Source of the DNA: Icerya purchasi
Lineage: Eukaryota > Arthropoda > Insecta > Hemiptera > Monophlebidae
Direction of reading: 5' to 3'
NCBI GenBank assembly: GCA_039619475.1
Contig: CM077116.1
Span: forward strand, 37,521,183 to 37,585,182
Length of the DNA: 64,000 bases
Under the pieces are notes generated by a model. That model did no database searches. It was not told the DNA's origin and was given only the letters and a program-made list of their open reading frames with translations. The position numbers and the translations under genes are program-made. This document shows positions 1-13,149 of this stretch, piece after piece. Position 1 is the first letter of the stretch. Every line of letters starts with the position of its first letter.

Positions 1-1791
1 TATCAATACATATATATATATAATATCGAGAGTATTTTGTAATTTTAAAAGAAATTTAAAATTTATTAATAGTAGCATATGGTCAGGAATTGGAGAAAAG
101 AAATTTTTCTTATTGGCCTATAGGTTTTTTTAAAAACGAAAATAAAAAGAACTTAGTTGTTGAAATAAAATACTTATAGTTATTAATTACTATGTGTTTT
201 AACATTATAAATTATTAATATGATTTTTCAAATTATTAATTATTAGTATTTTTTTAAAAGTGCATACTTATTTCGGTATGTTTTTTAAATTACAATTGTT
301 AATATGTATTTTTCTTAGTAAAAAAGAAATCTCGACATAATTAAGGTGTGTAATTCGTAAAATTCAATTATCAGACCTATTAAGCCTTTTAAATGTTAAT
401 GGTACAAGTGTCAATGCTGTAAAAAAACGAACACTGTTTCGAAATTTTATAATTTGTAAATATTTATTAGAATTAATCAGAAGATGTTTAAAAATAACGT
501 TAATATAAAAAAAAACTTTCAAGTTCAACTAAATTTACCTGGAATTTGTCGTTTATATATGTATATTGATATATATATATATGTATTATATGGAGAATAA
601 ACTGACTGATGTATCAAATATTTATCCCAATTTATTTAAAACTTACTGATACCGAGTATCTTCGGTTTATTGTCGCAATAATTTCCATTACGAATAATGG
701 AGTCTGAAAATACGGTTAACAGTTTTCAATGATTTCCAGGGGGATTTTGACGCAGTAAATTTTATAATGACTTTACGAATAATATCTATTAACATGCGAT
801 ACAGCAAGTTTTGTAGCGAATTATAAAAACGCAACTGAAAAAAATAATTTTCTCAAAGTATGGTGTGTCATCCATTTTGGATTTTTAGTTTTGCGCTTAT
901 ATTGATTTTTAAATAGCATTATTTAAAAAAAAATAAAAAAATAAATAAAGTAAAAAAAACTTCACCGAACAGTTTTATTGTAATTACATATGGTAACGCG
1001 AATGAAATAAGGAGTAGGTCAAAGAGTTGGTGACGTTTGCTTCGGAACTTAAATTCTTCGATTGGAGGAGATGTTTTTTTTTTTAGAAATTAATGTAACT
1101 ATACTTTTTAATTAATGAAAATGCATTAATAACGAGTTTTGCTTTGTTATTTTAATTTTGAGTAAGTCGTAAATATTTATCACAAACGACTGAAATGTTT
1201 TTAGTTAAAATTCGACTTGGACAATACCATTAGTTACTTCATCTTACTCTTTTCTCGATTTTAGTTAAACAGTGTGATTTTTAGTTACAGTAGATTTCAA
1301 AGTTCGGCTAGCTTACAAAACAATTTGAAATTATCATAAACATTAAGAATAGTTATGGCAGAGGAACTTGCTTTAATATTTCCGCTTGTAAATTGTTGTG
1401 CTGGTTCTAAACCAAGTTGCACAGTGTGAACTCGTTATCATTTTATTTGAATTTTATTACGGAAACGAAATGTCCCACTGGTGCCGTTTTCCACTATTAA
1501 TCCTCCACTATTAAGCTGTCTCATGTTGCACCCGGATTTACGTTACTTCTATACTTGCTGTTATCCTTGCGATCAAAAGTTTCGCAGAAAGTGGACAACA
1601 ATTTACAAATAAAGCGGCAAGATTTGTTGTTTTTTTTGTTTTTTTTTTTTTTTTGTATTTTTTGTTTACTTCTTAGCGAATTATTTCCGGTTTATGTCTT
1701 TGCTCGTGTATTATTGTTGTTGTTTTGTGTGTTTTTTTTTTTTTTTTTCGATTATTCGTTAAATATCAGTTGAATTTAAAATAATTCTTAC
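1..1791 (-). other. Start of the following receptor intron; no gene seen
   Basis: Sequence downstream (minus-strand sense) of the donor at 1791. It is AT-rich with T-runs (for example 1625-1655 and 1731-1748) and a short TA tract at 9-23. No open frame resembles TM5-7 of the receptor and no transposon signature was recognised. Confidence 0.5.
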
Positions 1792-1976
1792 CGTAAAACC
1801 AACATTTCTTTTCGGCGAATCTGGGTCTTAGAATGTCCGGGTACTGATGGTGGAAAACGTGATCCATGAGGATTCCAACAGTGACAATCAAAAATGGGCC
1901 TCCCCAAGCGTACAGCTCATATAACTTTAATCGCCAAGCTTCCTGATTCTTATCCAGACTGGTTGGTCTCAAATCT
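1792..1976 (-). CDS. Methuselah-like GPCR, internal exon encoding ICL2, TM4 and ECL2
   Basis: Internal 185-bp exon directly downstream of the TM3 exon of the same receptor. The minus strand shows a pyrimidine-rich tract ending TTTACAG, then an open frame, then the donor TACG|GTAAGA. It encodes an intracellular loop (DLRPTSLDKNQEAWRLK), a hydrophobic segment YAWGGPFLIVTVGILMDHV (TM4), and an extracellular loop ending RFAEKKCWFYG. Its Cys-Trp is the conserved ECL2 cysteine of family B receptors that pairs with TM3 Cys in known structures. YAWG followed by a hydrophobic run and a late CWF is typical of Methuselah-like proteins. Exon phases agree exactly with the exon at 37099-37177 (one leading base, 61 whole codons, one trailing G). 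A second AG two bases inside is a possible but less likely acceptor. The next exon (TM5 onward) is not found at 1-1791 and probably lies beyond the left edge. Confidence 0.88.
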
Positions 1977-2610
1977 CTGTAAACATAAGGAAAAAGAAAA
2001 ATTTTTAATTTTATCGGTGTATATATATTTATTTTTCGATTCAGTTCGTAAAACAAATATTAAATTACACATTATTCTTCTAACTTTGGCAAATTTTAAG
2101 TACGAAACCAGCAGAATTTAAAAAGCTAATAATATTTTAAAGTAATATAATGATCCTCTAGAATAGCAAATGTTAGCTGGTGTTAAAGAAAATACTTTTT
2201 TGCCAAACTCCAAACCTTTCTACGTCTTATATGTATCTATTTAACTATCTACACACGCGCACACATACATACACGCATATGCATATGTATGCTTGTTCAA
2301 TTTAAAAATACTTCCTTTTACAGGAGCACTTACAGTAATATTAATTTTCTTGTTAAAACAGTTCGACGTACACGCTATAATTTCAATAGCGAGTTAATTT
2401 TTTCTCGGCTTGCATAAATAAGAATATCCCATTCTTTTATTAACCGCATTATAAGGAGTATATAATCAGTTTTGTTTCGGTAATTCTTGATTTATTTTCG
2501 CTTTTATATGTTTCCCTGCCTAATCTACAAATCGGTTGCCTTTATGTTTTGTAGATAAGTATTAGAATTTAATGGAAAAAGTTTCAAGTATTCAACTAAT
2601 TCCTTAATGT

Positions 2611-3695
2611 GGTCTGTTCAAAAAATAACAAGAATTTTTATTTCTCGAAAAATATTATATCTATTCGTCTACATTAATTGTATCCCTTTTGAAATGTTTA
2701 TCACCAGAGATTACACACTTATGCCTTTTCGTTAATCCTCGTAACACTTTTGAAACTCAGTCTTTAGGAACGGATGTAGCTGTTTCAGCAATGCATTTTT
2801 AAACTTAGGGTTTTCTTGATTTTTGGGAACAAAAAAAAGTCATACGGGGCCATTTGTTTGATTTATATGATGGAGGCTGGAACATCATTGCAGTGTTCTG
2901 GCTAAAAATTCACGAACAAACAATGAAGTGTGAGCAGGCGCATACGTCTCTGAATAAATCCAGGTGTTATTTTCGGATTGCTTTACGCAAACGTCGTTGA
3001 ACTTGAAAAGTAGTTATTATTGATCGTTTGACCTTGTATCAAGAACTTATGGTGCACTAAACCATTAAAATCGAAGAACTCAGTGAGCATAACCTTCACA
3101 CCCGACCGGACATGTCGAGCCTTTTTCGATCTTGCCGATTCAGAATGTCTCCATTGCGACGATTGAGCCTTAGTATTCGTAAACATTACCTATTATGACA
3201 CGTTTCAGTACGTCATTATTGACCTCCTTTAGCGATTCCTTAGAAACTCTATTCGCCGCTGTGTTTGTTGTAAATTCAACCATTTTGAAATTTTGCTACT
3301 GCACGCTTCGTACCCAAAACATCCGAAAATATTTCATGACACGAGCCGATTGATATGTCTACATCATCAGCCCCCCCCCCCCCCGATGGTGCTTAATCTT
3401 AGTTCTTTCATTTTTTACGTGTTTTCAGTAGTTGTTTATGTGTTGGGGTGCCCGGGATGCTCGTTAACTTCAGCGTCTCAATAGCCATCTTGGAAATGTT
3501 TATAACACTCGTAAACCCTTGTTTACTCACAACATACTCGCCAAAAGTGATATTTAACATTTTTAAAATATTGTCGCACTTTATATTCCATTTTTTCAGC
3601 AAAACTTAAATTCTCTGATAAATTTCTTCAACAAATAAAAAATCGCAGATCGCGTCGTAAAATGTAACTTTTCTGACACCTGAAAACAGACTAAA
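2611..3695 (-). pseudogene. Decayed mariner (Tc1/mariner superfamily) transposase relic
   Basis: Minus-strand remains of a mariner transposase, broken into several frames. Starting from the amino end, a piece near 3480-3600 resembles the helix-turn-helix region (KMLNITFGEYVVSKQG). A piece near 3270-3370 reads DDVDISIGSCHEIFSDVLGT. Then comes VSKESLKEVNNDVLKRVI at about 3190-3250, where the catalytic ITGDETW motif is damaged (GNVYEY, residues missing). The best block, 2983-3186, carries SQWRHSES, VKVMLTEFFDFNGLVHH and QGQT. The carboxyl end is at 2661-2723 (SGDKHFKRDTINVDE, then TAG). Stops and shifts interrupt every part and a C-run sits at 3369-3384, so it is inactive. GGTCTGTTCAAAAAATAACA at 2611-2630 looks like a mariner end; the opposite end near 3672-3695 is only weakly similar and the boundary is uncertain. 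It is far older than the mariner at 38.6-40.0 kb and belongs to another lineage. Confidence 0.8.
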
Positions 3696-3699
3696 TATC

Positions 3700-6600
3700 T
3701 GATGTGGCCACCATTATATACTTTCACACATGTTTACCGACAAAATGAAAAAAATAATGGCGCAAAACGAACTGTACATCCAGCAAAATTAAAAAATTCC
3801 CATTATCGCTTACACGCCCCTCATATTAACTCTAAAAAAAGTGATCTAGGATTTATTTAACAAGAAAGCGAGGTAATTTAATTTGTCCCCCATTCAATAA
3901 GCAAAGCTCAGTAAAATAAAATGAGCATGTATTTCACCGGGGATGGCATTACCGTTATTTTTATGGACTTCGAAGGTAGAGTAACAGAATATACAAATAA
4001 TAAGTAAATGTATATCGTAAATGAAAGGTTTTTTTTTTTTCTTTATTATTTATTTCTTTCTTTCTTTATTTATTTATTTATTGAAAAACCAATCAATCCC
4101 TAAATGAAAGGTTCTCGCGAAATACGTGAACCTCATTGAGTTACTGAAGACACGGGTCTGCTGCTACCGAAGTAAATTAGAGAAAAACAGTGTATAAATG
4201 TAAAAACGTGTGTGAGATTAAGGTATACGACTTATTTCTGTAAAAAGAATATTATTTATTTTTACTTTTTTCCTTTGCAACAGAGAATAAATTTTGCGAA
4301 AACCTAAAAACTGTTTCCATACATGATTATCAACATTTGAAGCTTCGATTATAAGAGTCATTTATAGTTTGAATTATTCAACGTCAGTCATTTTCATATG
4401 AAATTTATAGTTGAAGAAGGAAAGACCACCGGGGAAAATTTCTCAAGGTATATGACCGCGCTAACAACACAGGTTAGCCTTGATAAATTTTTTTTCGATG
4501 GAAGCAACGAATTTGGTCGAAATATAGCCTGCCAGCTTCTTGGATGAAACAGAGAAGTGTTTCGTAAGCCTAAACTATCGATTAGACCGCGTTTTAGGTC
4601 ACTCGTGGAACAAACAATGTTGCCACGTGTATATTATACTTCTTGTTCAACCCCTTTTTCAAAAATATGCTACTGGGGTTCTGTAAAAGGGGCTTGTAAT
4701 CTCGCAGTAAACCCGACAATCACATTCGCACATACGGCCTGTGTGAATATGTGTGTGATAGTGTGCCTGCGTGTGTGCGCGCATGCGTACGGAGTATGGG
4801 GCAAATATGGCATAACATAGAGGAATAGAAAAGAACTCGAAAATTATCGCATTTTGGTTTGCAACTTTATCTCATTCGATGTATTATCACCATCGCTGTT
4901 TTAATATCATTATTTTTGAAAAAAGAAATATGGTGAACAAATGAAAAAAAAAAAAGGCATATTAATAAGCCGGCGTCAGCGCATAGCTATTTTTGTTTTC
5001 GCTTCTTAAATTTTTCTTTCTTTCATTCAGTTTCTTTTTTCGTCTACTCCGTGTTTGTATGTTTACTTTTTCTTTTTCTTGAACATTATTGCTCGCGATG
5101 GAAAAATATTCTGTATATTAAATCGTAACGAATCCCCAAGTACATCACAAACAAATTTAAAAAATGTGTAAAAGATTATACTACTTAGAAACGTTTTCGG
5201 GCTATCTTTCAATATTCGTAACGGAAGTTAGAATTTTTAAACAGGCTATCTTACGTGCGAATCGTTAAATATTTCAATAGAATCATTTTTACCTAATTTT
5301 TACATGTATTAATAAAAAAGTAAACTAATACTGCGTAAGAGCAGTGTACCTTTTATACATTTTGGAGAACTTTTTATGTCATGTGTATAAATGTGTAATT
5401 TTCATAATTTAACCCGTTTAATTTCTCCTTCATACGTGAAGGTTTGTTTCAAATTTCCTCCTTTTGAATAAGAAATATGGATAAACTTTAAATACAAGTA
5501 TATCGCTGTTCCTGCTGAAGCGAGAATTAGTGCGGAAAGAGGCAAGCAAAGGAAAAATGATGTTATCTGTATGTTTTGTTAACGGGCAAGTTTTTTTTTA
5601 AAGAATACTTCTCACGCATCTCAGCGCGTTTTTTATTACAAATTTTTAAGTTTTAAATATAACAAATGTTTTTTTTTTTTAATGAAAAATGTTCGAAACA
5701 AGCCTCCTAAGAGAAAGTTTTTTCCACGAAAAGGATTCAAAAAACTTTTTCAGGTGTTTCATTTCTTTTCGCATTCTAATTATTGAAGTTAGTTGAAAAA
5801 ATTCTTGAGTGCGGTAAATGTAACGACTTTTAAGTAGAAATTTTTCGGGACCCAGTAGAGTAGCCATTTAGATTTTAAATTAGTGCGATATGCCTAATAA
5901 TGCTAACAACGGTTATTTTAGAGGTTTTTTGCCATTTTTTGATCGGACATCCTTATTTCCACTGTGATGGGTTTAAAATTTACATGTTTTTATATTTGAT
6001 TTTTTTTACGTTAATTTAAACTTTTGTACACCGCCAGTTCTTTAAAAAAACAGCAGGAAAATTGAAATTGATCTTATCTCTACTAAAAATATAGTTAGAA
6101 ATCAGACAGAAATATAACGAAAAGATATATCGAACTTTGATGGCTAAGCCGAATTATTGTTCCTCGGTTTTTTTTGCAACGAACAATCTATTACTAAAGA
6201 ATTATTTTTCTTTTTACTTTTTTATCGAGATTATTTTTTAATTTTAGAGTTGTATACAAGAACCGGAAAATTTAATAATTAGGTGTAGTAGCGAGTGCAG
6301 GTTTTACAGAATTATATAAATGTTTAAAAATCAATTACCCATAAAATACATATAAAAACTATTTCTAACATTATTTACATATCGTAATTATATGTATACA
6401 GTAAAAAATATTAAAATTTAATATTTTTTTTGCGTTTCGAAAAAAAAAACATTTTTATAATTATTTGATTTATCTTAATGTTTATTCATTTTATATTGTT
6501 GCATGCACTAACGAAATAAATACACATAATGTATTTATAATTATTTTATGCCGTTAGTACAAAACTTCAACAATAATTTTAGTATATGTTTATTTATATA
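3700..6600. other. Intronic AT-rich DNA, no gene seen
   Basis: Contains homopolymer runs, a TTTC/TTTA-rich patch (4030-4082) and a GTGTGT-type patch near 4740-4785. Open frames here are short and have no family signature. Confidence 0.4.
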
Positions 6601-6604
6601 CTTA

Positions 6605-7532
6605 ACTAGCTGACACGGCGAACTTCGTACCCCGCCTCAGAATCAATGAATGTTGTGTTAACTTATTAGCTGAATTAAATTAAGTTTTTTATTAAGATAA
6701 AATTAATACTCAAAATGAATTAAGTTCAATAAATGTACAAAAATCAAAATGAAAAGTATTTTAATTACATTGAAATAAATGTAATATTTCCCTTAATAAC
6801 AAAAATCAGTTAAAGTAAATTACTTTGGAAACATGTTTTTTCTGGCTATATCATCAGCTAACAACACAGAGTACACCCTCAATTTATATACTTTTTAATA
6901 GAGTGTATACTTTGTGCTGATAGCTGATGATGGGCTATACACGAAAAAAACGTATTTCTAAAGTAATTGAATTTCTTAAAGTAAATTTATACCGACTTTT
7001 AGGATTTCGTACACAATATAATGTATGGAATCCGAATAAGATGGTTCAGAAACGACAAAAATATTCAATTATACAATAAAGCTCGGAAACGGTTTGACTT
7101 ATCAGAATTGCATCATGAATTACAATTAAACTTTTATCTGTGACAATTTACAACTTTAAGCTGAGCAATTACTCTGGGCGGCAAGAAACCGTCTAGAATA
7201 TATAATATGGAATTTAGAACAACCTCAAAAATCACCCTTGAAAAATTCGTAACTCATCACCAGATAACCCTTTAAAAGCAAAATTCAGAATATAAAACAA
7301 AACACAGAAACCCTTTCATAAAATACAAAAACTACGGTTAAAAAATGATTTAAACCCTCTTTTAAAAACAGCAAAAAAAGAATGGATTTTCTTCATAATT
7401 TTTTTTTAAATTTTTGTATTGCTATTCGGAGCGGAGGCAAATCCAACAAATCAAAGGTCATAAAATCGGTTCAACCGTTCTTGCGTTATAAATGGTGTAA
7501 CTAACCCAGCTTTGTTTTGTGTGCGTATAGAT
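6605..7532. repeat. Composite interspersed repeat
   Basis: Begins with CTAGCTGACACGGCGAACTT (from 6606) and ends with a segment reading AATCGGTTCAACCGTTCTTG (7464-7483) followed by GTAACTAACCCAGCTTTG. As I recall, such beginnings and ends are common borders of abundant unclassified repeats in insect genomes, but I cannot assign a class. Inside lie a fold-back (6815-6972) and a stretch (about 7000-7350) that recurs in inverted orientation at 13150-13500, so the unit is probably nested or chimeric. No coding capacity is visible. Confidence 0.5.
6815..6972. repeat. Imperfect fold-back (inverted repeat) element
   Basis: The left arm (from AATTACTTTGGAAACATG through CATCAGCT and on to AGAGTACACCCTC) is repeated as its reverse complement on the right (GAGTGTATACTTTGT, AGCTGATGATGGGCTATA, then CGTATTTCTAAAGTAATT). 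Arms are about 65 bp with several mismatches and small gaps, around a loop of roughly 20 bases. The arm sequence resembles that of the much better preserved hairpin at 48326-48498 (TTTCTAA-GTAA and GATGATGGG blocks), so both may belong to one family. Confidence 0.6.
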
Positions 7533-10169
7533 TGTTGTGTGAATTCATAAATTATTCGCGTTGAAAATTATAAAAACGGTTTTATTTAATGGTAGTTCGT
7601 CATTCCAACTTAAATTTTCTGTGCAACTTAGTTTAAATATTTAAAAAAGTGTAAATGCAAATTAAAAAATTCAGAAATAAATATTAGCATTTGAATAAAC
7701 GATCAATAGTAATATATAATTACAAGAGATCGTTGAAATTTGGGGATTACGTTTTGGGAATGTGTTAGGTATACACTACTAAGCTCTGAGTTTTTGCGAT
7801 AAGATCAGTTCGTGATGCGAAATGGACATAAGGACATGGAAAAATACATTAGCTCTTATGGGAGACATAACGGACATAAAATTAGGAGCGCCAAGAGAAA
7901 ATATATTTTCCGCATTTGCGATATTTGTGTCTCATGGCCTGGGCCACAGTTGTTGCGTGTGTGCGTGTATATATATGTACGCATAAACGGCCAAGGGTCA
8001 GACTATGGCATGAGACACGTATATGCCATTGTCTCTAGGAGTAGATATTTCGATGTAAAAAATAAAGAAACAATAATATATAAAAAGGCTCAGGCTACAA
8101 AGTTCGATGTTTCTGTTTCTTTTCGTTGTATTTTTGTTTGATTTCGATTATATTTTTAGTCGAGATAAGATCAATTTCCATTTTCTTGAATCTCCGTATA
8201 CAGAAACCAAAAAATTAGCGTAAAAAAATCAAACAAATACAAAAACACGTGTGCTTTAAACCCGCCGCAGTAGAAATAAAGTTGATCGATTAAAAAATAG
8301 CAAAAAACGGCTAAAAGAACGGGATTTTTTTGCATTTTTAGGCATATTGTATCAGTCTAAAAAATCAGTAAAATACTCTTTCGATGTTTTTTTTTTTTCA
8401 TTCTACAAGATAAAACGGCAAATTTTGTCTACCTTAGTTAAAAATATCGCTCAAATCACATTTTAAAGTGTAAATAAATTTTTTAGAGTCCTAAGTGACT
8501 ATTGTTGTGTCTCAAAAAAATTCTACCTAAAAGCGGTCACATTTACCGTATGAATTTTTTTTCAAGTATTTTCGGTATTTATAACGGAAAAAAATAAATG
8601 CGAAATTTTTTTTTTTCGATCCCTAGCAAATTTCTGGAAAAAAAAAAAGGGTATTTGACCTTCATTAAAGGGGGGGATATTACTTCACTCTAATGTACAT
8701 TATTATTATGCTTTATTCGTTTCAAGTTATGTTACTATTTGTTTGTTTTAGTTTGACACAACTAAAGTTATTACAAATGATGCATTTTTACATACTTAAT
8801 AAAAAAACAAGTTCAGTCAAGCATGAGGTTTTATGCGCTGAGGATTCCGTATGAAAGTTAACAATAACTATGATTATTTAGTATGCGAGAAAATTTGTTT
8901 GAATAAATTTCTATTTTTATTTTACTATTTTAATTTAATATCTTAATCAATTTCAGAGATCTTTTCTAATAATAATTTAAAACAGTAAAGCAAAATACTA
9001 ATTTGAATCGAAGACTTAGACTAATTTGAAGTGAAATGTAACGGTTATGAAGAAAAATTAATTAAATCCTTTTTTTATTTATTTTTTTAAATTATTGGTT
9101 TAGATTTAATAATACTAATATTAAGGTTTTATGATTTTTTAAAATGTGTAATTTTGTTAATTCCTACAACTATCTTTCTTGAATAGCCGACCGTCAAAGA
9201 AATTTAATAAACATATAAACGAAAACACGTAAAAAATATTAATTAGAAATAATATTGATGCTACGTATCACTCTGCTGCGGCTGCTAGAATGCTGGTATT
9301 CTCTGCTGGCAGTTTGGTGTATGTTGGTGATTGCATCCTGGATTCTCGGCGAATGCGAGGGAGAGACACGGTAATCGAAATTATAGTTTATGAGTTTTGT
9401 AAATGTCACTAATTGGAAAACCGAATTTCGAGGCAATTTGGTTACTTTGTTATTAAACTTCTTTCGGTTGCAAGACGAACTGGTTACTTTACCAAAAAAG
9501 GTCGATATAGTTCCGCGATGTGAAAAAGACTGTCGTTCTACCGTGATGATTTTTTAACAATTCGGTATTTTCTTTCGACTCTCATTACGTTAGACCATTA
9601 TTAAATATTTTTTTTTTATTTATTTACTAGTATAGGACGTTAAATTGTTTAACAAATCGAAATACTATTCGCATCTGTTTTTCATCAAGCGGACGTACCA
9701 CCTAAACAATGATGCGATGAGTCCGTTCGTTTCATTACAGTTCATAACACTACTAACACAAGCCGTAATGAAAACAACCAAACCGAAACCTGCGATCCCG
9801 TTCCGTTTCTTAGCCCTCGTACTAGCACTACTAACGCAAATTATAACGATCCGAACCAAATTCTAAAAACCGCTGCAGTCTCGTATTCCGATAAAGCCAA
9901 AAGAAAAATAACACCGATTAACAAACCTGTTTATTTCGTGCATTCAAGAAACCCACTTAAAACAAAACCAACATTTAAAACTAAAAAACTATAAAGTTCT
10001 CCAATCAAATCCGGTGCTTGCTAGTTGTGCGCGTGGGGGAATAATATTATCCGTTCGTGCGGATATTAACTTTCAACAGATAATGTTACCATCCGACATT
10101 CAACCAGTAACAGTCGAAATTCGTACGCCAGTTCCACGGGAGTCTCTAAACATAATTCCGAACCGTATT
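7533..10169. other. Intronic AT-rich DNA, no gene seen
   Basis: Homopolymer-rich sequence without recognisable coding or repeat structure. The short open frames at 7812-8141 and 9645-9866 have no family resemblance and no supporting splice context. Confidence 0.4.
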
Positions 10170-13135
10170 TAGAAACTTTTAAAGTTGCCAAAAAATTCAA
10201 ACAGTTTCTCCCCTCTAGCGCCGCGAGTATTACAGCTAAAAATTTTGAACAGGATTAAACATATGCGCTTCGACATATATTTCTCAAGTTTGGAACATCA
10301 AGGTTTGAAAGTTTCATTAAGGAAATAACTTATGGTTTCGTTCTCGACAAATAACGATCTTTCCATCGATCATGACCGGAAAAAAAATATTATTTTTGAA
10401 ACTTTCGAGCTTTCCGCGCTTAAGGTTCTGAATTTTAAGATGGAAACCTAGATGTTCCAAAGTAAATAAATAAACAGGGATGCACATTTTTTTAACCTTG
10501 TTCAAAATCTTGAACACAATACATAAATTACAAGCGTGGCTACACGTAATTTTTCAGAATTTTATGAACTTTTAGTAAATTTTAAACAGTTTCGTTAAGA
10601 TAACGAAATACGGGTCCGTTCCCAAAAAATAGCACTCTTTCCAATAATAATACACTTGAAAAAAATTTTTTTTTTACAAAATTTCGAGCTTTCAGAGCCC
10701 CAAGCCACTAATTTTATAATTGGAAACTTAGATGTTCCAAACCAAAGAAATATACATGGATGCCCATATTTACTACTTTCCTCAAAATTTTTAGCTATAA
10801 TACCCGCGTCACAAATCAATTCTCGCGCTTTTTCGAACTTTTCTGCAAACTTTGAAAGTTCAATAAGGAAAATGACATACGGTTTCTTTCCCGACAGATA
10901 GCGATCCTTCAAACGGTATATAACATGCCTTAGAAAGAAAAAAAATTTTCTTCAAAATTTCGAACTTTCGGCGCCTTAAGGGTCCAACTTTAAAACTGGG
11001 AATCCAGATGTTATAAACTATAGAAATATAAGGGGATGCGCACGTTTTTAGCCGCGTTCAAAATTTTTAGTTGTAATATTCGTGGAGCTAGGGGAAAGAC
11101 ACGTAATTTTTTTTGTTTTTTTGAACTTTTCGGAACTTTGAAAGTTTCGTTAAGAAAATGAAATACGGTTCCGTTCCCGACAAATAGCGATCTTTCTAAT
11201 AATATATTATAAGCTCGGGCAAAAAAATATATTTTTTAAAAATTTTGAGCTTTCGGCGCCCTAAGGGTTTTATTTCACAGCTAGAAACCTGGATGTTCAA
11301 AATTAGAGAAATATACGTGAAGTTGCATATTTTCTAACTTGTTCCAAATTTATAGCTATAATACTCGCGTCATAAAGAGGGAGCTACAAATTAAAGCTCG
11401 CGCTTTTTTGAACTTTCCTGCAACTTTTAAAATTTCGTTAAAAAAATGAAATACGGTTTCGTTCCCGACGAATAGCGATCTTTCTAATAATATATCACAA
11501 CCCGAAGAAAAAAATATTTTATTTCAAAATTTTGAGCTTTCGGCGCCCCAAAGGGTCTAATTTTAAAACTGGAAACCTGGATGTTTCGAATTAGAGAAAT
11601 ATACGTAGAAGCGCATATTTTTAACCGTGTTCAAAATATTTAGCTGTAATATTTGCTTCGCTACGGGGCTAAAAAGTAACTTTTCGGCAACTTTGAAAGT
11701 TTCGTTAAGAAAATTATATACGTTTTCGTTCCCAACAAACAGCGATATTTGTAATGATATATCACAAACCTAAGAAAAAAAAATTTTTTTTTTCAAAATT
11801 TTGAATTTTCGGTGCCCCGCGGGTCTCATTCTAAAGTTGGGGTCCGATTGTCTTAAATCAGGGAAATATACGTAGAGTCGCGTATTTTCTACCATGTTCC
11901 AAATTTATAGCTGTAATACTCGCGTCGCAAGGAGGGGGCTGCAAATTGGAGCTGACGATTTTTTGAGCTTTACCGCAACTTTGAAAGTTTGGTTGAGAAA
12001 ATGAAATTCGGTTTCGTTCCCGACTACTAGAGATCTTTCTAATGATATATCACAAGCCCAAGAAAAAAAATATTTTTTTCCAAAATCTCGAGCTTTCGTT
12101 GCCCCGAGGGTCCAATTTTAAAGCTTGAAACTCGGATGTTCCAAACTAGAGAAATATACGTGGAAGCGCGTATTTTTAAATGTATTCAAAATTTTTATCG
12201 GTAATATTCGCGGCGCTAGGGGGGGGGCACGTCATTTTTCGCGCTCTTTTGAACTTTACGGCAACTTTGAATTTTTTGGTAAAGAAAATGATATAATGTT
12301 TTCTTCCTGATAAATAGCGATCTTTCAAACGATATATTACATGACCGGAAAAAAAAATATTTTTTTACAAAATTTTGAACTTTCGAAGCCCCGGAGTTTT
12401 ATTTTTAAAGCTGGAGACCCGGACGTACCAAATTACAGAAATACATATACGTAGAAGCACATATTTTTAACCATGTTTTAAATTTTTAGCTATAAAACTC
12501 GCAGCGCTAGGGGACGCGCAATTTTTCGAGCTTTTTTGAGCTTTACCGCAACATTGAAAGTTTGGTTAAGAAAATGAAAATCGGTTTTGTTCCCGACTAC
12601 TAGAGATCTTTCTAATAATGTATCACAAGCCCAAGAAAAAAAATATTTTTTTCCAAAATCTCGAGCTTTCGGTGCCCCGAGGGTCCAATTTTAAAGCTGG
12701 AAACTCGGATGTTCCAAACTAGAGAAATATACGTGGAAGCGCATATTTTTAACCGTGTTCGAGATTTTTATCGGTAATATTCGCGGCGCTAGGGGGGGGG
12801 GCACGTCATTTTTCGCGCTCTTCTGAACTTTACGGCAACTTTGAAAGTTTCGTTAAGGAAATGAAATTCGGTTTCGTTCCCGAAGAATAGCGATCTTTCC
12901 ATCGATATATCGCATGCCTGTAAAAAAAAATATTTTTTTCCAAAATCTCGAGCTTTCGGCGCCCCGAGGGTCCGATTTTAAAGCTGGAAAATCGAATGTT
13001 CCGAACTAGAGAAATATACGTGGAAGCGCATATTTTTGCAACCGTGTTCAAAATTTTTATAGGTAATATTCGCGACGCTAGGGGGGGGGCTACACGTCAT
13101 TTTTCGCGCTTTTTTGAACTTTTAGGCAACTTTAC
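10170..13135. repeat. Tandem array of about ten ~285-bp units
   Basis: A long direct repeat array. The landmark GATGTTCC-AAA...AGAAATATAC recurs near 10451, 10731, 11009, 11292, 11580, 11848, 12136, 12424, 12708 and 12995, giving a period of about 268-288 bp. Each unit also carries TTGAAAGTTTCGTTAAG, a block around CGTTCCCGAC...TAGCGATCTTTC, an A-run of 7-10, a GAGCTTTCGG-GCCCC block, and near its end CGCTAGGGG with a G-run of variable length. Leftmost copies are more divergent; the rightmost (12.0-13.1 kb) are most alike. A partial unit opens the array at about 10180-10330. Chance open frames in single units are not genes. The array is joined on its right to the 13150-13500 repeat. Confidence 0.9.
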
Positions 13136-13149
13136 ATAACTTTTGTATT

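Noticed and set aside
10595..10912. 105-codon frame within the 285-bp array, and similar ones at 12125-12310 and 12830-13051
   Set aside because: They are single-unit translations of a tandem repeat, not preserved between units.
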